Below are positions 40,025-46,962 of a stretch of DNA of 59,863 nucleotides, one piece after another. The notes under the pieces are model-generated. The model had not been told where the DNA came from and did no database searches. It worked only from the letters and a program-made list of their open reading frames with translations. Positions within the stretch are counted from its first letter, which is position 1. The number at the start of each line of letters is the position of its first letter. Made by a program: the position numbers and the translations under genes. This DNA is from Nonomuraea turkmeniaca (GTDB taxonomy: Bacteria > Actinomycetota > Actinomycetes > Streptosporangiales > Streptosporangiaceae). Location of the stretch: positions 1 to 59,863 of the forward strand of contig NZ_VCKY01000034.1 of NCBI RefSeq assembly GCF_005889735.1. Reading direction: 5' to 3'.

Positions 40025-40948
40025 TCATTCCCAGAACTCGACGATGGCATCCGCGACCGCGTCGAACTCCTTCATCGGCTTCTGGTCCCGCGCGTTGCTG
40101 AGCCAGAAGTGAAGCGGTTCCTGGTACTTATACGACTCCCCCACCGTCACCGCCTCAGAGATCGTTGGCAGCAGCATGGAACCGTAGTAACTCTCGATGC
40201 TCTTGGCCTGCTCGATGTAGTACTGGCCGCGATTGGTGCTCACCCCGTTCATGAGCACGTAGCGTAGATCGGCGGCGCCGCCGTCGAAGTCGTACGTCTC
40301 CTGCGCGTGAGCGATGTTACTGATCAGCGTGGTGAGGGTGTCGTCGTCCTTCTGATCGGGCTTCAAAGCGCCGATGACGAAGTCCGATCCGCCGAGCAGA
40401 GTGGTCTCCCACGTGTCGTAGGAACCGCGGAAGTCGATGATGAGGATGTCCAGGAGCCCCTTGGGCAGGCTGGAGACGGCTCGCCGCAGCCACTTGTCGT
40501 TGGCTTTCGGGTACCTGCCATCCTTGATGTCATGGGAGGCGTAGGCGATTTCCCGGGAGCCGAGAGCAAGCCACAGGTTCGGGATCACCTCGAAGGCGTC
40601 GTCGTCGTCGCCCTCCTCCTGCACACGTGTCCGCGCTGGCACAAGCGCTTCCTCCAGCGACTTTTCGCCGTGCAGGACGTGGTACAGGTTGTTCATCTTC
40701 GCCAGACGCGCATAAACGGCCTCGGCGCGCGCGGCGTACTTCTTCTTGTCGACGACGCCGTACCCGAGGTAGCAGGACGCGTTCATGGAGGAGTCGCCGT
40801 CGGCGATTCCAACCTTCTTACCTTTGAGCGCGCAGGCCACAGCCAGGTTTACTGCGTCGGTGGTTTTCCGTGTGCCGCCGCCTTCGTTGGCTATCCCAAC
40901 TACTACGGGGCCATCTGGGTAGAGACGTGGGCGGTCGGGTCTGTTCAT
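40025..40948 (-). CDS. parA: ParA-like partition ATPase with atypical P-loop
   Basis: 307 aa, ATG 40948 overlapping the parB stop (ATGA) with GAGG 7 nt upstream. Fold markers: VVVGIANEGGGTRKTTDAVN at the P-loop, KKVGIADGDSSMNASCYLG (D.D.S after strand 2), LLDILIIDFRGSYDTWE (Walker B region) and a C-terminal ParA-like tail. The deviant Walker A normally reads KGGxGK(S/T); here the signature Lys is absent and Arg precedes Lys28, while the usual DxPP motif is DFRGS. It may bind ATP poorly or differently. It forms one operon with parB. Confidence 0.75.
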   Translation of the reverse strand: MNRPDRPRLYPDGPVVVGIANEGGGTRKTTDAVNLAVACALKGKKVGIADGDSSMNASCYLGYGVVDKKKYAARAEAVYARLAKMNNLYHVLHGEKSLEEALVPARTRVQEEGDDDDAFEVIPNLWLALGSREIAYASHDIKDGRYPKANDKWLRRAVSSLPKGLLDILIIDFRGSYDTWETTLLGGSDFVIGALKPDQKDDDTLTTLISNIAHAQETYDFDGGAADLRYVLMNGVSTNRGQYYIEQAKSIESYYGSMLLPTISEAVTVGESYKYQEPLHFWLSNARDQKPMKEFDAVADAIVEFWE

Positions 40949-42507
40949 GTCGTTGCCTCTGCGGGGGTGGGGAGTTTCGCCGGCGAAACGCTGAGGAAGT
41001 CGTTCTCCTCGGCGGTGGGCTCGTAGCCAGCATCGACAAGGCGGCGAAGGTAATCGGCTTCGCGCGGCGTCCAGTCGGTCGCCAACTGCGTACGCAGGCA
41101 CAGTTCGGCCGCTGCGAACGCGGCCGCGTCGGCCAGCCGTACGAGATCGGCGGAGTTGCGTCCGGCGAGCTCGTCAAGGTCGGCAACGTCCGCGGGAGAC
41201 AGCGCTGCGGCAGTGGCCGCAATCTGCCGTTGCTCCTGCCTTGCCGTTGTCAGGACAACAGCCGCCAGCCGGACCGTGATGTCGTCTGGGTTGCTGTAGT
41301 CGCGGTCGGCCAGTGTTCGCTGCAGAGCGGCAACACGAGCGGCCGCCTCGCCTGTGCGGCGGCGAGGTTTCGCCGGCGAAACCTGAGGGTCACTGGCCGG
41401 GGTGCGATCCTTGGTCGCATCAGGCTGTGAGTTCGGGGAAGGGTTTGGCGGGACGGCGTCGCCAAGATCCCCGGCAGCGTCGTCGCCAGCCGGTCCACCC
41501 TCCTGCTTACTCCCCTCCTTGCGCTGCGGCTCCGAAGGTTTCGCTGGCGAAACCGGTTCTTCTGAAGATGCGCTTCCGCTCGGCTCCTCGCCGCCCGTCG
41601 CCGGCACTGGGCCGTCGGCCGGTCCTGCTGGTGGCTCGGCTTCAGGTGGCGTGGGTGACGTCGTGATGCCCATCATCGCTTTGACGGCCTGGCGGGCCGT
41701 GAGCGATTCGCTCTCCATGAGCTTGTAAGCCTGTTCGATCAGTGAATGATCTTTCAGGCTGGTGAGCAGATGATAGGCGCCTTCAGCGGGGAGTTTGCCG
41801 CTTCGAACGGCTTCGCGTGCGGGCCCGTCGGGGAACCGGTCGTACAGCGCGATCAGCTTGGCGACGCGGCTTTTGCCGCCGCTCATCCCGCCGCGTCTGG
41901 CGATTTCCTCATAGCTGAGGCCGTCCTCGTGATGGGCGCGCCAGCACAGCAGCCCTTCCTGGATCGGGTTCAGGTTGCGACGACGGCCGTTCTCGGACAT
42001 GAAGATGAAGTCGCCCTGCTCGAGCAGGGAGTTCCGAAGGACGACGGCCATCTCTTCGGCACCCTTGGCGAGATGCGCACGCCAGCGGCCCTCTCCGGCC
42101 AACAGCACGAATTCTGCTTCCGGGTACTCCGTCTGCAGTTCAGAGGTGTACTGCGGATACTTGTCGAGATACGTGCCCAGCGTGCACAGCACGGGGTCAT
42201 GGATGGTGCCGACGTTCTCCAGATTGTCGGCGAAGGCTTCGAACTCCTGGCCCATCCAGTCGTCGTCATCGCGTGGGTTGCGAGGGTTCGGGGCGATCTT
42301 CTTGATGTCGATGCGGAAGCGTGAGCCTTCTGGGCGCAACCCGCGCACAGGGATGCCCATGGAACCTCCGGCGCCTCCTGAGGCTCGCTCGTACGTGGGC
42401 TGTGTGGCCTCAGTCGATGGGGATGTGTCAGCGCCTGCTGCTGCGTTTCCCTTCTCGTCGGAAGCGCCTTGCGCCGTCTCTCTGCGACCGGCTTTACCGC
42501 GCGGCAT
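40945..42507 (-). CDS. parB: ParB-family partition protein with long C-terminal extension
   Basis: 520 aa, ATG 42507 with GGGGAGG 8 nt upstream. The N-terminal ParB/Spo0J domain contains FVLLAGEGRWRAHLAKG (138-149; a form of the GERRxRA CTP-binding box) and SENGRRRNLNPIQEG (171-185), then an HTH region (LSYEEIARRGGMSGGKSRV). A Pro/Ser-rich linker follows (about 290-390). The C-terminal 120 residues are helical (DLDELAGRNSADLVRLADAA). Three parS-like sites lie inside the gene and each encodes VSPAK. It should bind parS and spread as a CTP clamp. Confidence 0.85.
   Translation of the reverse strand: MPRGKAGRRETAQGASDEKGNAAAGADTSPSTEATQPTYERASGGAGGSMGIPVRGLRPEGSRFRIDIKKIAPNPRNPRDDDDWMGQEFEAFADNLENVGTIHDPVLCTLGTYLDKYPQYTSELQTEYPEAEFVLLAGEGRWRAHLAKGAEEMAVVLRNSLLEQGDFIFMSENGRRRNLNPIQEGLLCWRAHHEDGLSYEEIARRGGMSGGKSRVAKLIALYDRFPDGPAREAVRSGKLPAEGAYHLLTSLKDHSLIEQAYKLMESESLTARQAVKAMMGITTSPTPPEAEPPAGPADGPVPATGGEEPSGSASSEEPVSPAKPSEPQRKEGSKQEGGPAGDDAAGDLGDAVPPNPSPNSQPDATKDRTPASDPQVSPAKPRRRTGEAAARVAALQRTLADRDYSNPDDITVRLAAVVLTTARQEQRQIAATAAALSPADVADLDELAGRNSADLVRLADAAAFAAAELCLRTQLATDWTPREADYLRRLVDAGYEPTAEENDFLSVSPAKLPTPAEATT
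40974..40989. other. parS-like palindrome 3 of 11 (within parB)
   Basis: GTTTCGCCGGCGAAAC, a perfect 16-bp palindrome near the 3' end of parB, encoding VSPAK. Confidence 0.8.
41367..41382. other. parS-like palindrome 4 of 11 (within parB)
   Basis: GTTTCGCCGGCGAAAC, perfect palindrome in the linker-coding part of parB. Confidence 0.8.
41538..41553. other. parS-like palindrome 5 of 11 (within parB)
   Basis: GTTTCGCTGGCGAAAC in the linker-coding part of parB. Confidence 0.8.
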
Positions 42508-42539
42508 GGCCCACCTCCCCGCGGAGGACGTGGGCGCAG

Positions 42540-42555
42540 GTTTCGCCAGCGAAAC
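42540..42555. other. parS-like palindrome 6 of 11
   Basis: GTTTCGCCAGCGAAAC, 33 bp upstream of the parB start. Confidence 0.8.
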
Positions 42556-42696
42556 GGGTGAATGGCGAACGGGTGGTGCCCGTGTTTGCGGGCGGGTGGG
42601 GCATGTGGTGTGCCTTTCCTTCAGGATGGTTTGTAGACACGATGATGGCAGGAGTTGGCCCCGGCGAGGCGCCCAACGGGCCGTCTGGCGCGGATC

Positions 42697-42712
42697 GTTT
42701 CGCCGGCGAAAC
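42697..42712. other. parS-like palindrome 7 of 11
   Basis: GTTTCGCCGGCGAAAC, perfect palindrome in the parB upstream region. Confidence 0.8.
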
Positions 42713-42776
42713 CTATCCCCAGTCCATTGCGTGCAGGATCGTTCGTGGTCAAGGGGACCCGAACGTGCCGGGTCGC

Positions 42777-42792
42777 GTTTCGCTGGCGAAAC
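42777..42792. other. parS-like palindrome 8 of 11
   Basis: GTTTCGCTGGCGAAAC, 8 bp beyond the end of the next minus-strand gene. Confidence 0.8.
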
Positions 42793-42800
42793 GACGCTGC

Positions 42801-43607
42801 CTATGAGCCGAAGCGCGCGTGGTGCTGGCCGCGAGCCAGTTTGGCCATTTCGGGAAGCAGCTCTTCAGCTTTGGCACGGAACTCTTCGTAGTCTTGCTCG
42901 AGGTCCTCGACGATGCCGAGCATCGTGTGCGCCATCCAGCGCAGCGTCGGATAGCTGTCCGGAGAGAGCGGCCACACCATCTCCCGATGTGCCCGGGCGA
43001 GGTCGATGATCTGCTTGGCGAGATCATCATCGAGCAGTTCGTCATGCTTCCGGCGGAGCGCGATGAGCTCGCCTGCGGTGTCGTACAGCTTGAGAGCGTT
43101 ACGGTCGTACCAGCGGGCTTCCCGGTTCGCGGCTGACGTATCCGGGGTGGCGGCCAGCCGGTGAGCACGCTCGACGCGCTCGTTGCGGGGCAGGCCGTTC
43201 GCGGCGGCCCGAGCGCGGAGGATGCGGTGGTCGACGGCCTGGGCGGAGCGCAGGCCCAGCGGTTCGGCGAGTCGGATGAGCGGGATCTTCAGAGCGCGGC
43301 CCAGTTCGAGAAGCTCGTGCTCCAGCCGGTTGATCACTGCAGGCACGTGGGGGATGTCCTGACTGCGGATGTATCCGAGCACCAAGAGCGCGTCGAGCAC
43401 GTCCGCGTCGGTGATTAGGTGACGCCGGTGGTGGCGCTGCTGCAGGAGATGGTTGAGGACAGGGAGCGGGTTTTCGGTGGGGTCGTCGTGGAGAAGATGC
43501 TCCGCTCCTGCATCTCCTGCGTTCTGACGGCGCTCGATGATTGCTTCAATGGCCTCCTGACCTGCGGCTTTGCTGACTTTGATCTCTGTCTTCTCGGGCA
43601 CTTCCAT
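42801..43607 (-). CDS. Putative DNA-binding protein upstream of parBA, 268 aa
   Basis: ATG 43607 (an in-frame ATG at 43625 is also possible; neither has a good ribosome site). Mostly helical; IPLIRLAEPLGLRSAQAVDH resembles an HTH recognition segment seen in actinobacterial DNA-binding proteins, and the C-terminus is a long acidic coiled coil (GIVEDLEQDYEEFRAKAEEL). It lies upstream of parB in the same direction and divergent from the 43718 gene. It may regulate or assist partition or replication; that is inferred from position. Confidence 0.65.
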   Translation of the reverse strand: MEVPEKTEIKVSKAAGQEAIEAIIERRQNAGDAGAEHLLHDDPTENPLPVLNHLLQQRHHRRHLITDADVLDALLVLGYIRSQDIPHVPAVINRLEHELLELGRALKIPLIRLAEPLGLRSAQAVDHRILRARAAANGLPRNERVERAHRLAATPDTSAANREARWYDRNALKLYDTAGELIALRRKHDELLDDDLAKQIIDLARAHREMVWPLSPDSYPTLRWMAHTMLGIVEDLEQDYEEFRAKAEELLPEMAKLARGQHHARFGS

Positions 43608-43640
43608 ACTGTATTGAAAGATCATTGCGATTGGAAGTGC
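43599..43640. promoter_or_regulatory. Inverted repeat over the start of the 268-aa gene
   Basis: GCACTTCCA (43599-43607) and TGGAAGTGC (43632-43640): perfect 9-bp arms 24 bp apart covering both candidate start codons in the divergent promoter region. It could be a binding site for the gene's own product. Confidence 0.5.
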
Positions 43641-43654
43641 TGGACATCAAATTA

Positions 43655-43669
43655 ACTCTCCTGTATCCT
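43655..43669 (+). promoter_or_regulatory. Early-type promoter with ACTAT-repeat operator, copy 5
   Basis: Plus strand: ATTAACTCTCCTGTATCCTT, with TGGACA 17 nt upstream of TATCCT, a near-consensus sigma70 promoter. It drives the 144-aa gene at 43718. It is the only copy on the plus strand. Confidence 0.75.
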
Positions 43670-43717
43670 TATATACGTAATGAGGGGGTAATCCCCGGCG
43701 AATGAGAGGCGACCAGG

Positions 43718-44152
43718 ATGCACACGATCCAGTTCGGCACCCGTACCGCTGACGGCACCATCACCGAGCACCACATCCGGAGCGTTCCGTCCTGGCTGCA
43801 CGCGCAGCAGGACGCCCACCACAAGCGGCAGGCTGCCGTGGCCGTCTTCCGCGTGGCCGTCGTGGACGAGTTCTCACGCAACCACGTCAGCGAAGCCGTG
43901 ACCGATTGGGCGGACCTGCCCGAGAACGCCGCCATCCAGTTCGGCATCGACAACGACGGCAGCGTCCGTGAGATGCGCTTCGACGATCTGACACCGCTAT
44001 TGGGCCTGCACTCCCAGACGGGCGAGGGCGACCCGCACGGCCACGCCCACGGCGGCGGCCGCATCGTCTACCGCACGGTCGCGATCCACCCGCAGTACGA
44101 CCGAATCGACGACATCCTCACCGACTGGACGCCCCTCTACCCCCGCCACTGA
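43718..44152 (+). CDS. Hypothetical protein, 144 aa
   Basis: ATG 43718 with GAGAGG 9 nt upstream. Alpha/beta composition (MHTIQFGTRTADG, QAAVAVFRVAVVDEFSR, AIQFGIDNDGSVREMRF) with a His-rich stretch (DPHGHAHGGG) that might bind metal. Family unknown. It is monocistronic between an early-type promoter and a terminator. Confidence 0.65.
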   Translation: MHTIQFGTRTADGTITEHHIRSVPSWLHAQQDAHHKRQAAVAVFRVAVVDEFSRNHVSEAVTDWADLPENAAIQFGIDNDGSVREMRFDDLTPLLGLHSQTGEGDPHGHAHGGGRIVYRTVAIHPQYDRIDDILTDWTPLYPRH

Positions 44153-44162
44153 CCTCCCGGGA

Positions 44163-44186
44163 GGGCGGCGCAATCCCGCGCCGCCC
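44163..44186 (+). terminator. Hairpin terminator
   Basis: GGGCGGCGC-AATCCC-GCGCCGCCC, a perfect 9-bp stem 10 nt after the 144-aa gene. Confidence 0.75.
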
Positions 44187-44242
44187 TATCCGCCCCCGAC
44201 CACCTGCGGCCGGGGCAGCGTTCGGCGCCGGCTGGCGTGGAG

Positions 44243-44258
44243 GTTTCGCCAGCGAAAC
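44243..44258. other. parS-like palindrome 9 of 11
   Basis: GTTTCGCCAGCGAAAC between the convergent 144-aa gene and tail-terminator-like gene. Confidence 0.8.
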
Positions 44259-44270
44259 GCCCTCTGGACT

Positions 44271-44690
44271 TCAGCCAGGATGGGCGGCGATCAGGGCATT
44301 GCCAATCCAGCGCAGACGGCCGTCCGCTTCAGGAACGGGCCCTCCCCCGCTCGAGGTCACCTCTGTGATAATCGGCTCGCCGGGCTCCAAGGGAATCTCA
44401 GGTAAGGCGGCCAGCACGGCCAGCGCGAGATGGATGATGCGCTTCAGACGCTCCTCACCTACCGGACGCTCCAGGCTGTCCAGCGCCTCCAAGCGCAAGG
44501 GAACGCCAACGCGATGCGTTCGCAGGTCCTCGGTTCCACCGACAGCTGGGCGAACACGCAGCCGCGGATACGGAGGACGATGGGCGGCACCGACCCGGCC
44601 CGGACCGCCGAGCTTCGCCGTGAGCTCAGGATCGGCGGACAGATGCGCGATAGCGGCCGGGATCGGATCGGCGTCAGCGATGTGGCTCAC
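44271..44690 (-). CDS. Tail-terminator-like protein, 139 aa
   Basis: GTG 44690 with GGAAGG 7 nt upstream. Layout resembles siphovirus tail terminator/minor tail completion proteins: N-terminal helix (AIAHLSADPELTAKLGG), P-x-YPRLRVRPAVGG, then strand-helix-strand (VPLRLEALDSLERPVGEERL) and C-terminal RWIGNALIAAH. In phage genomes this gene follows the stopper; here the partition block lies between them and this one is inverted. Assignment is by pattern. Confidence 0.55.
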   Translation of the reverse strand: MSHIADADPIPAAIAHLSADPELTAKLGGPGRVGAAHRPPYPRLRVRPAVGGTEDLRTHRVGVPLRLEALDSLERPVGEERLKRIIHLALAVLAALPEIPLEPGEPIITEVTSSGGGPVPEADGRLRWIGNALIAAHPG

Positions 44691-44711
44691 GCAGTGCCTT
44701 CCCTGTCGTGA

Positions 44712-45020
44712 TTACTCACCATTCGACTTCCGCCCAGGCTTGACCGAGGCAGCGGGCTCGGGCGCGAGCGCGGGGGCTTCGGGCGACTTGGCGGGAGCCC
44801 GGCGAAGCGCCGAGCCAGGAACGTCAAGCATGTACGTCTGCGGCTTCTGCGGGTTCGCGCCGGCGACAGCCCCACCCGCGACCAAGCGCATGGCCTGTCC
44901 GTAGCTGAGCTTGAGTTCCTCCCCGACAGCGTAGGTGCGGATGGGCAGGCCCACAGCCTCGGCGTCGATCGAACGCAGCGGGTGCGCCAGGTTGAAGATC
45001 ACGAGCTGGTCGGTAGACAT
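44712..45020 (-). CDS. Hypothetical structural-cluster protein, 102 aa
   Basis: ATG 45020 (MSTDQLVIFNLAHPLRS), chosen because AGGAGG lies 8 nt upstream and because promoter element I would start transcription downstream of the earlier ATG at 45062. A short alpha/beta domain (IRTYAVGEELKLSYGQAMRL, AGGAVAGANPQKPQTY) has a Pro/Ala-rich tail. Such small proteins near neck genes are often minor structural or assembly factors; function unknown. Confidence 0.65.
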   Translation of the reverse strand: MSTDQLVIFNLAHPLRSIDAEAVGLPIRTYAVGEELKLSYGQAMRLVAGGAVAGANPQKPQTYMLDVPGSALRRAPAKSPEAPALAPEPAASVKPGRKSNGE

Positions 45021-45060
45021 GCGCGAGGCCTCCTGCAAGATCTGTCGTAGGTCGGCGCCC

Positions 45061-45089
45061 ATGGTGACCTGCAGATGAGCTAACGTCGC
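45061..45089 (-). promoter_or_regulatory. Bipartite promoter-like element, site I (minus strand)
   Basis: Reading minus: GCGACGTTAGC (45089-45079), 13-nt spacer, ACCAT (45065-45061). The predicted start near 45053 gives a leader of about 33 nt to ATG 45020. It overlaps the stop codon of the 185-aa gene. It is the only minus-strand copy and it still points at its gene. Confidence 0.75.
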
Positions 45090-45637
45090 GTCCGCGCTTG
45101 AGCGGCGACCCGGTACGCGGCGGCGGCAAGCCACCCACCCCCTTGATCGGCGTACTCGGACTCGGCCACGCGAGGGAAGACCACCCTCACCTTGGCCTGC
45201 GCTCGCAGCCCGGATACGCGTACCGGCTCGGCGTGCACGCCGGCGGCGATCGCTTTCGGCAGGTCCACCGCCTGGCACTGGCAGCCGAGCTGCTGATCGT
45301 CGGGCAGGCCAGGGTCCCGCGGCCGCATGGCCAGGTCCCAGCCGTCGATGGTCTTCCAACCGCCGGCCGGATTGAGCGCCTTGCCGCCGGGGCCGCGTCC
45401 CTTGCGCACGTAGACCTGCCGCTTGAGGCGAAACGGCAGGTTCGACGGCACGGCCTGGCCGTGAGCATCAGCGTGCGCCGGACGGTTGTCGCCCGGCGTC
45501 GTCATCCACACCTTCGCGGCCGGTGCGGCGTCACGGGCCGCGTCGGCGAGGTCGTCAGTGACACGTTCGGCGGCGCGGCGGGCTGGACCGGCTGCGATGG
45601 CAGCCGCCAGGTTCGAACGCACTCGGGTGCGGGTCAT
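45080..45637 (-). CDS. Probable minor head/neck protein with MuF-like pattern, 185 aa
   Basis: ATG 45637; no ribosome site, but TACATT lies about 9 nt upstream as a possible leaderless -10. N-terminal basic helix (RSNLAAAIAAGPARRAAERV), then TTPGDNRPAHADAHGQAVP, LPFRLKRQVYVRKGRG and DPGLPDDQQLGCQCQAVDLP. The D.RPAHADAHGQ...P ... GCQC arrangement resembles the C-terminal part of MuF/SPP1 gp7-type head morphogenesis proteins. No N-terminal MuF domain is present. Divergent from the 4-unit HTH-repeat gene. Confidence 0.55.
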   Translation of the reverse strand: MTRTRVRSNLAAAIAAGPARRAAERVTDDLADAARDAAPAAKVWMTTPGDNRPAHADAHGQAVPSNLPFRLKRQVYVRKGRGPGGKALNPAGGWKTIDGWDLAMRPRDPGLPDDQQLGCQCQAVDLPKAIAAGVHAEPVRVSGLRAQAKVRVVFPRVAESEYADQGGGWLAAAAYRVAAQARTRR

Positions 45638-45693
45638 GGGCGCAATGTAGAGGCCGAGTGAGCTTGGGTCGCGGCGGGCAGGAGCCGCCTGAG

Positions 45694-45722
45694 GCGACGT
45701 TAGCTGTGATTCCCTGCACGCT
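45694..45722 (+). promoter_or_regulatory. Bipartite promoter-like element, site J
   Basis: GCGACGTTAGC (45694-45704), 13-nt spacer, ACGCT (45718-45722), then 8 nt to GTG 45731: leaderless geometry as at sites B and G. Confidence 0.75.
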
Positions 45723-45730
45723 CCGGGCCC

Positions 45731-46375
45731 GTGAGTACGTCCACGTCTGCGCCGCAGGATCCCATTGACACGGCACTGGTCGTCCGCCTGTATACGGTTG
45801 ATCAGCTGACGGTGCGGCAGATCGCCGCTCGCGTCGGGCGGTCCCATACGGCTGTGCATCGTGCGTTGATTCGTACGGGGACGCCGCGGCGGGGGCGCGG
45901 TTCCGCGGACCGGCGCATCTCGGCCCAGGTGTGCGAGCGCGTCCTGGCGAGCTACCTGAACGGCGACCCGATGGCTGACATCTGCGCAGCCCAGCAGGTT
46001 TCGGCGCAGTCGGTCCGCAACATCGTCGCCGACGCCGGCTATGAGCTACGGGCCATCGGCGGGCGCCGCCAGCTCGACCTCGAACAGGTGGATGAGCTTG
46101 CCGGGCAAGGCTGGCCTCCCGCCGCGGTCGCGATGCTGACCGGCTTCTCGGAGGGGCACGTTCGCCGGCAGATGCGCCAGCTGGGGTACGTCAGGCCCGC
46201 GCTGCCGGAAGGGCCGGTGCTCGCTGGCCTGCTGGCTGAGCACGGGTCGGTGCGGGCGGTGGCGCGCGAGGTGGGTTGCAGCGCCAGGCGGATCAAGGGG
46301 GCGCTGGAGCGTGCCGGGGTTGACGTCCCGACTCGCCAGGGCCGACGTTCACACATTGAACTCGTGGACAGCTGA
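45731..46375 (+). CDS. Tandem helix-turn-helix repeat protein (four HTH units)
   Basis: 214 aa, GTG 45731 placed 8 nt after element J and without a ribosome site. Four HTH units: TVRQIAARVGRSHTAVHRAL, MADICAAQQVSAQSVRNIV, PPAAVAMLTGFSEGHVRRQM and SVRAVAREVGCSARRIKGAL. It is a shorter paralogue of the 6- and 8-unit proteins. No catalytic domain. Likely a DNA-binding regulator, probably self-regulated through the shared promoter element; it sits in the middle of the neck/partition junction. Confidence 0.75.
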   Translation: MSTSTSAPQDPIDTALVVRLYTVDQLTVRQIAARVGRSHTAVHRALIRTGTPRRGRGSADRRISAQVCERVLASYLNGDPMADICAAQQVSAQSVRNIVADAGYELRAIGGRRQLDLEQVDELAGQGWPPAAVAMLTGFSEGHVRRQMRQLGYVRPALPEGPVLAGLLAEHGSVRAVAREVGCSARRIKGALERAGVDVPTRQGRRSHIELVDS

Positions 46376-46414
46376 TCGGAGAAGTTGAGTCGCGTTCCGC
46401 GCGGGCCCGGGATG

Positions 46415-46430
46415 GTTTCGCTGGCGAAAC
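46415..46430. other. parS-like palindrome 10 of 11
   Basis: GTTTCGCTGGCGAAAC, enlarged by flanking inverted GATG/CATC bases, in the convergent gap after the HTH-repeat gene. Confidence 0.8.
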
Positions 46431-46446
46431 CATCCCGGAGGATCTG

Positions 46447-46493
46447 CAACCCTGAGGGGCCGCCCCAGGCTTGGGTTCGTCCCCTCAGCGTTG
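46447..46493. terminator. Bidirectional hairpin
   Basis: CAAC-C-CTGAGGGG paired with CCCCTCAG-C-GTTG around a 21-nt loop, between convergent genes. Confidence 0.55.
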
Positions 46494-46501
46494 CCGGTCG
46501 G

Positions 46502-46882
46502 TCAGTTCCAGTCTCGGAAGGCGATGCCGCGGTACAAGACGGTGGCGTCCATGATGAGATCTTCGGCGGGACTCCGTTCGCGTTCGCCGTGGGAGTTGGG
46601 ATGGCTGCCGGAGCTGCCGCCGTTGTCGATCACCATTTCCAGTGCTTCGACGCGCGCCTGATAGTCGAGCACGATGTCTACGGCGTCGCGGCTTTCGGCG
46701 AGCCACTTGTAGATGGTGGCGGCGTTGGCCTTGGTTTCGTGGAGGGATGCTGCGGCTTGCGTGGCCTTCTTGTTGGCGAAGGCGGCCCGCAGGGCTGTGC
46801 CGGCCAATGCCTCGTCGCTGAGCGCGGGGAAGGTGACCTCGTCGTTGAGTGGGCGGGCGAGGTCGAGTTGAAGGACCTGCAT
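46502..46882 (-). CDS. Hypothetical helical protein, 126 aa
   Basis: ATG 46882 with GAGGAG 7 nt upstream; the long frame to 47296 is Arg/His-rich and is a shadow of the DUF4097 gene. Helical central part (AGTALRAAFANKKATQAAAS, ESRDAVDIVLDYQARVEALE). No family identified. It is 80 nt downstream of the DUF4097 gene, probably in one operon. Confidence 0.65.
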   Translation of the reverse strand: MQVLQLDLARPLNDEVTFPALSDEALAGTALRAAFANKKATQAAASLHETKANAATIYKWLAESRDAVDIVLDYQARVEALEMVIDNGGSSGSHPNSHGERERSPAEDLIMDATVLYRGIAFRDWN

Positions 46883-46962
46883 CGGGAGTCTCCTCGCTGT
46901 GCTGGGGGATGGGCGACGAGGCGGCAGCGGGGCGGCTGCCGCTCCGGCGCGTTCTTGTCGCG

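Larger units (their letters stand above)
42508..42800. other. Centromere-like intergenic region upstream of parB
   Basis: 293 bp without a gene, carrying parS copies 6, 7 and 8 spaced 157 and 80 bp apart. It should contain the parB promoter on the minus strand, so ParB binding here could also repress its own operon. Confidence 0.65.
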
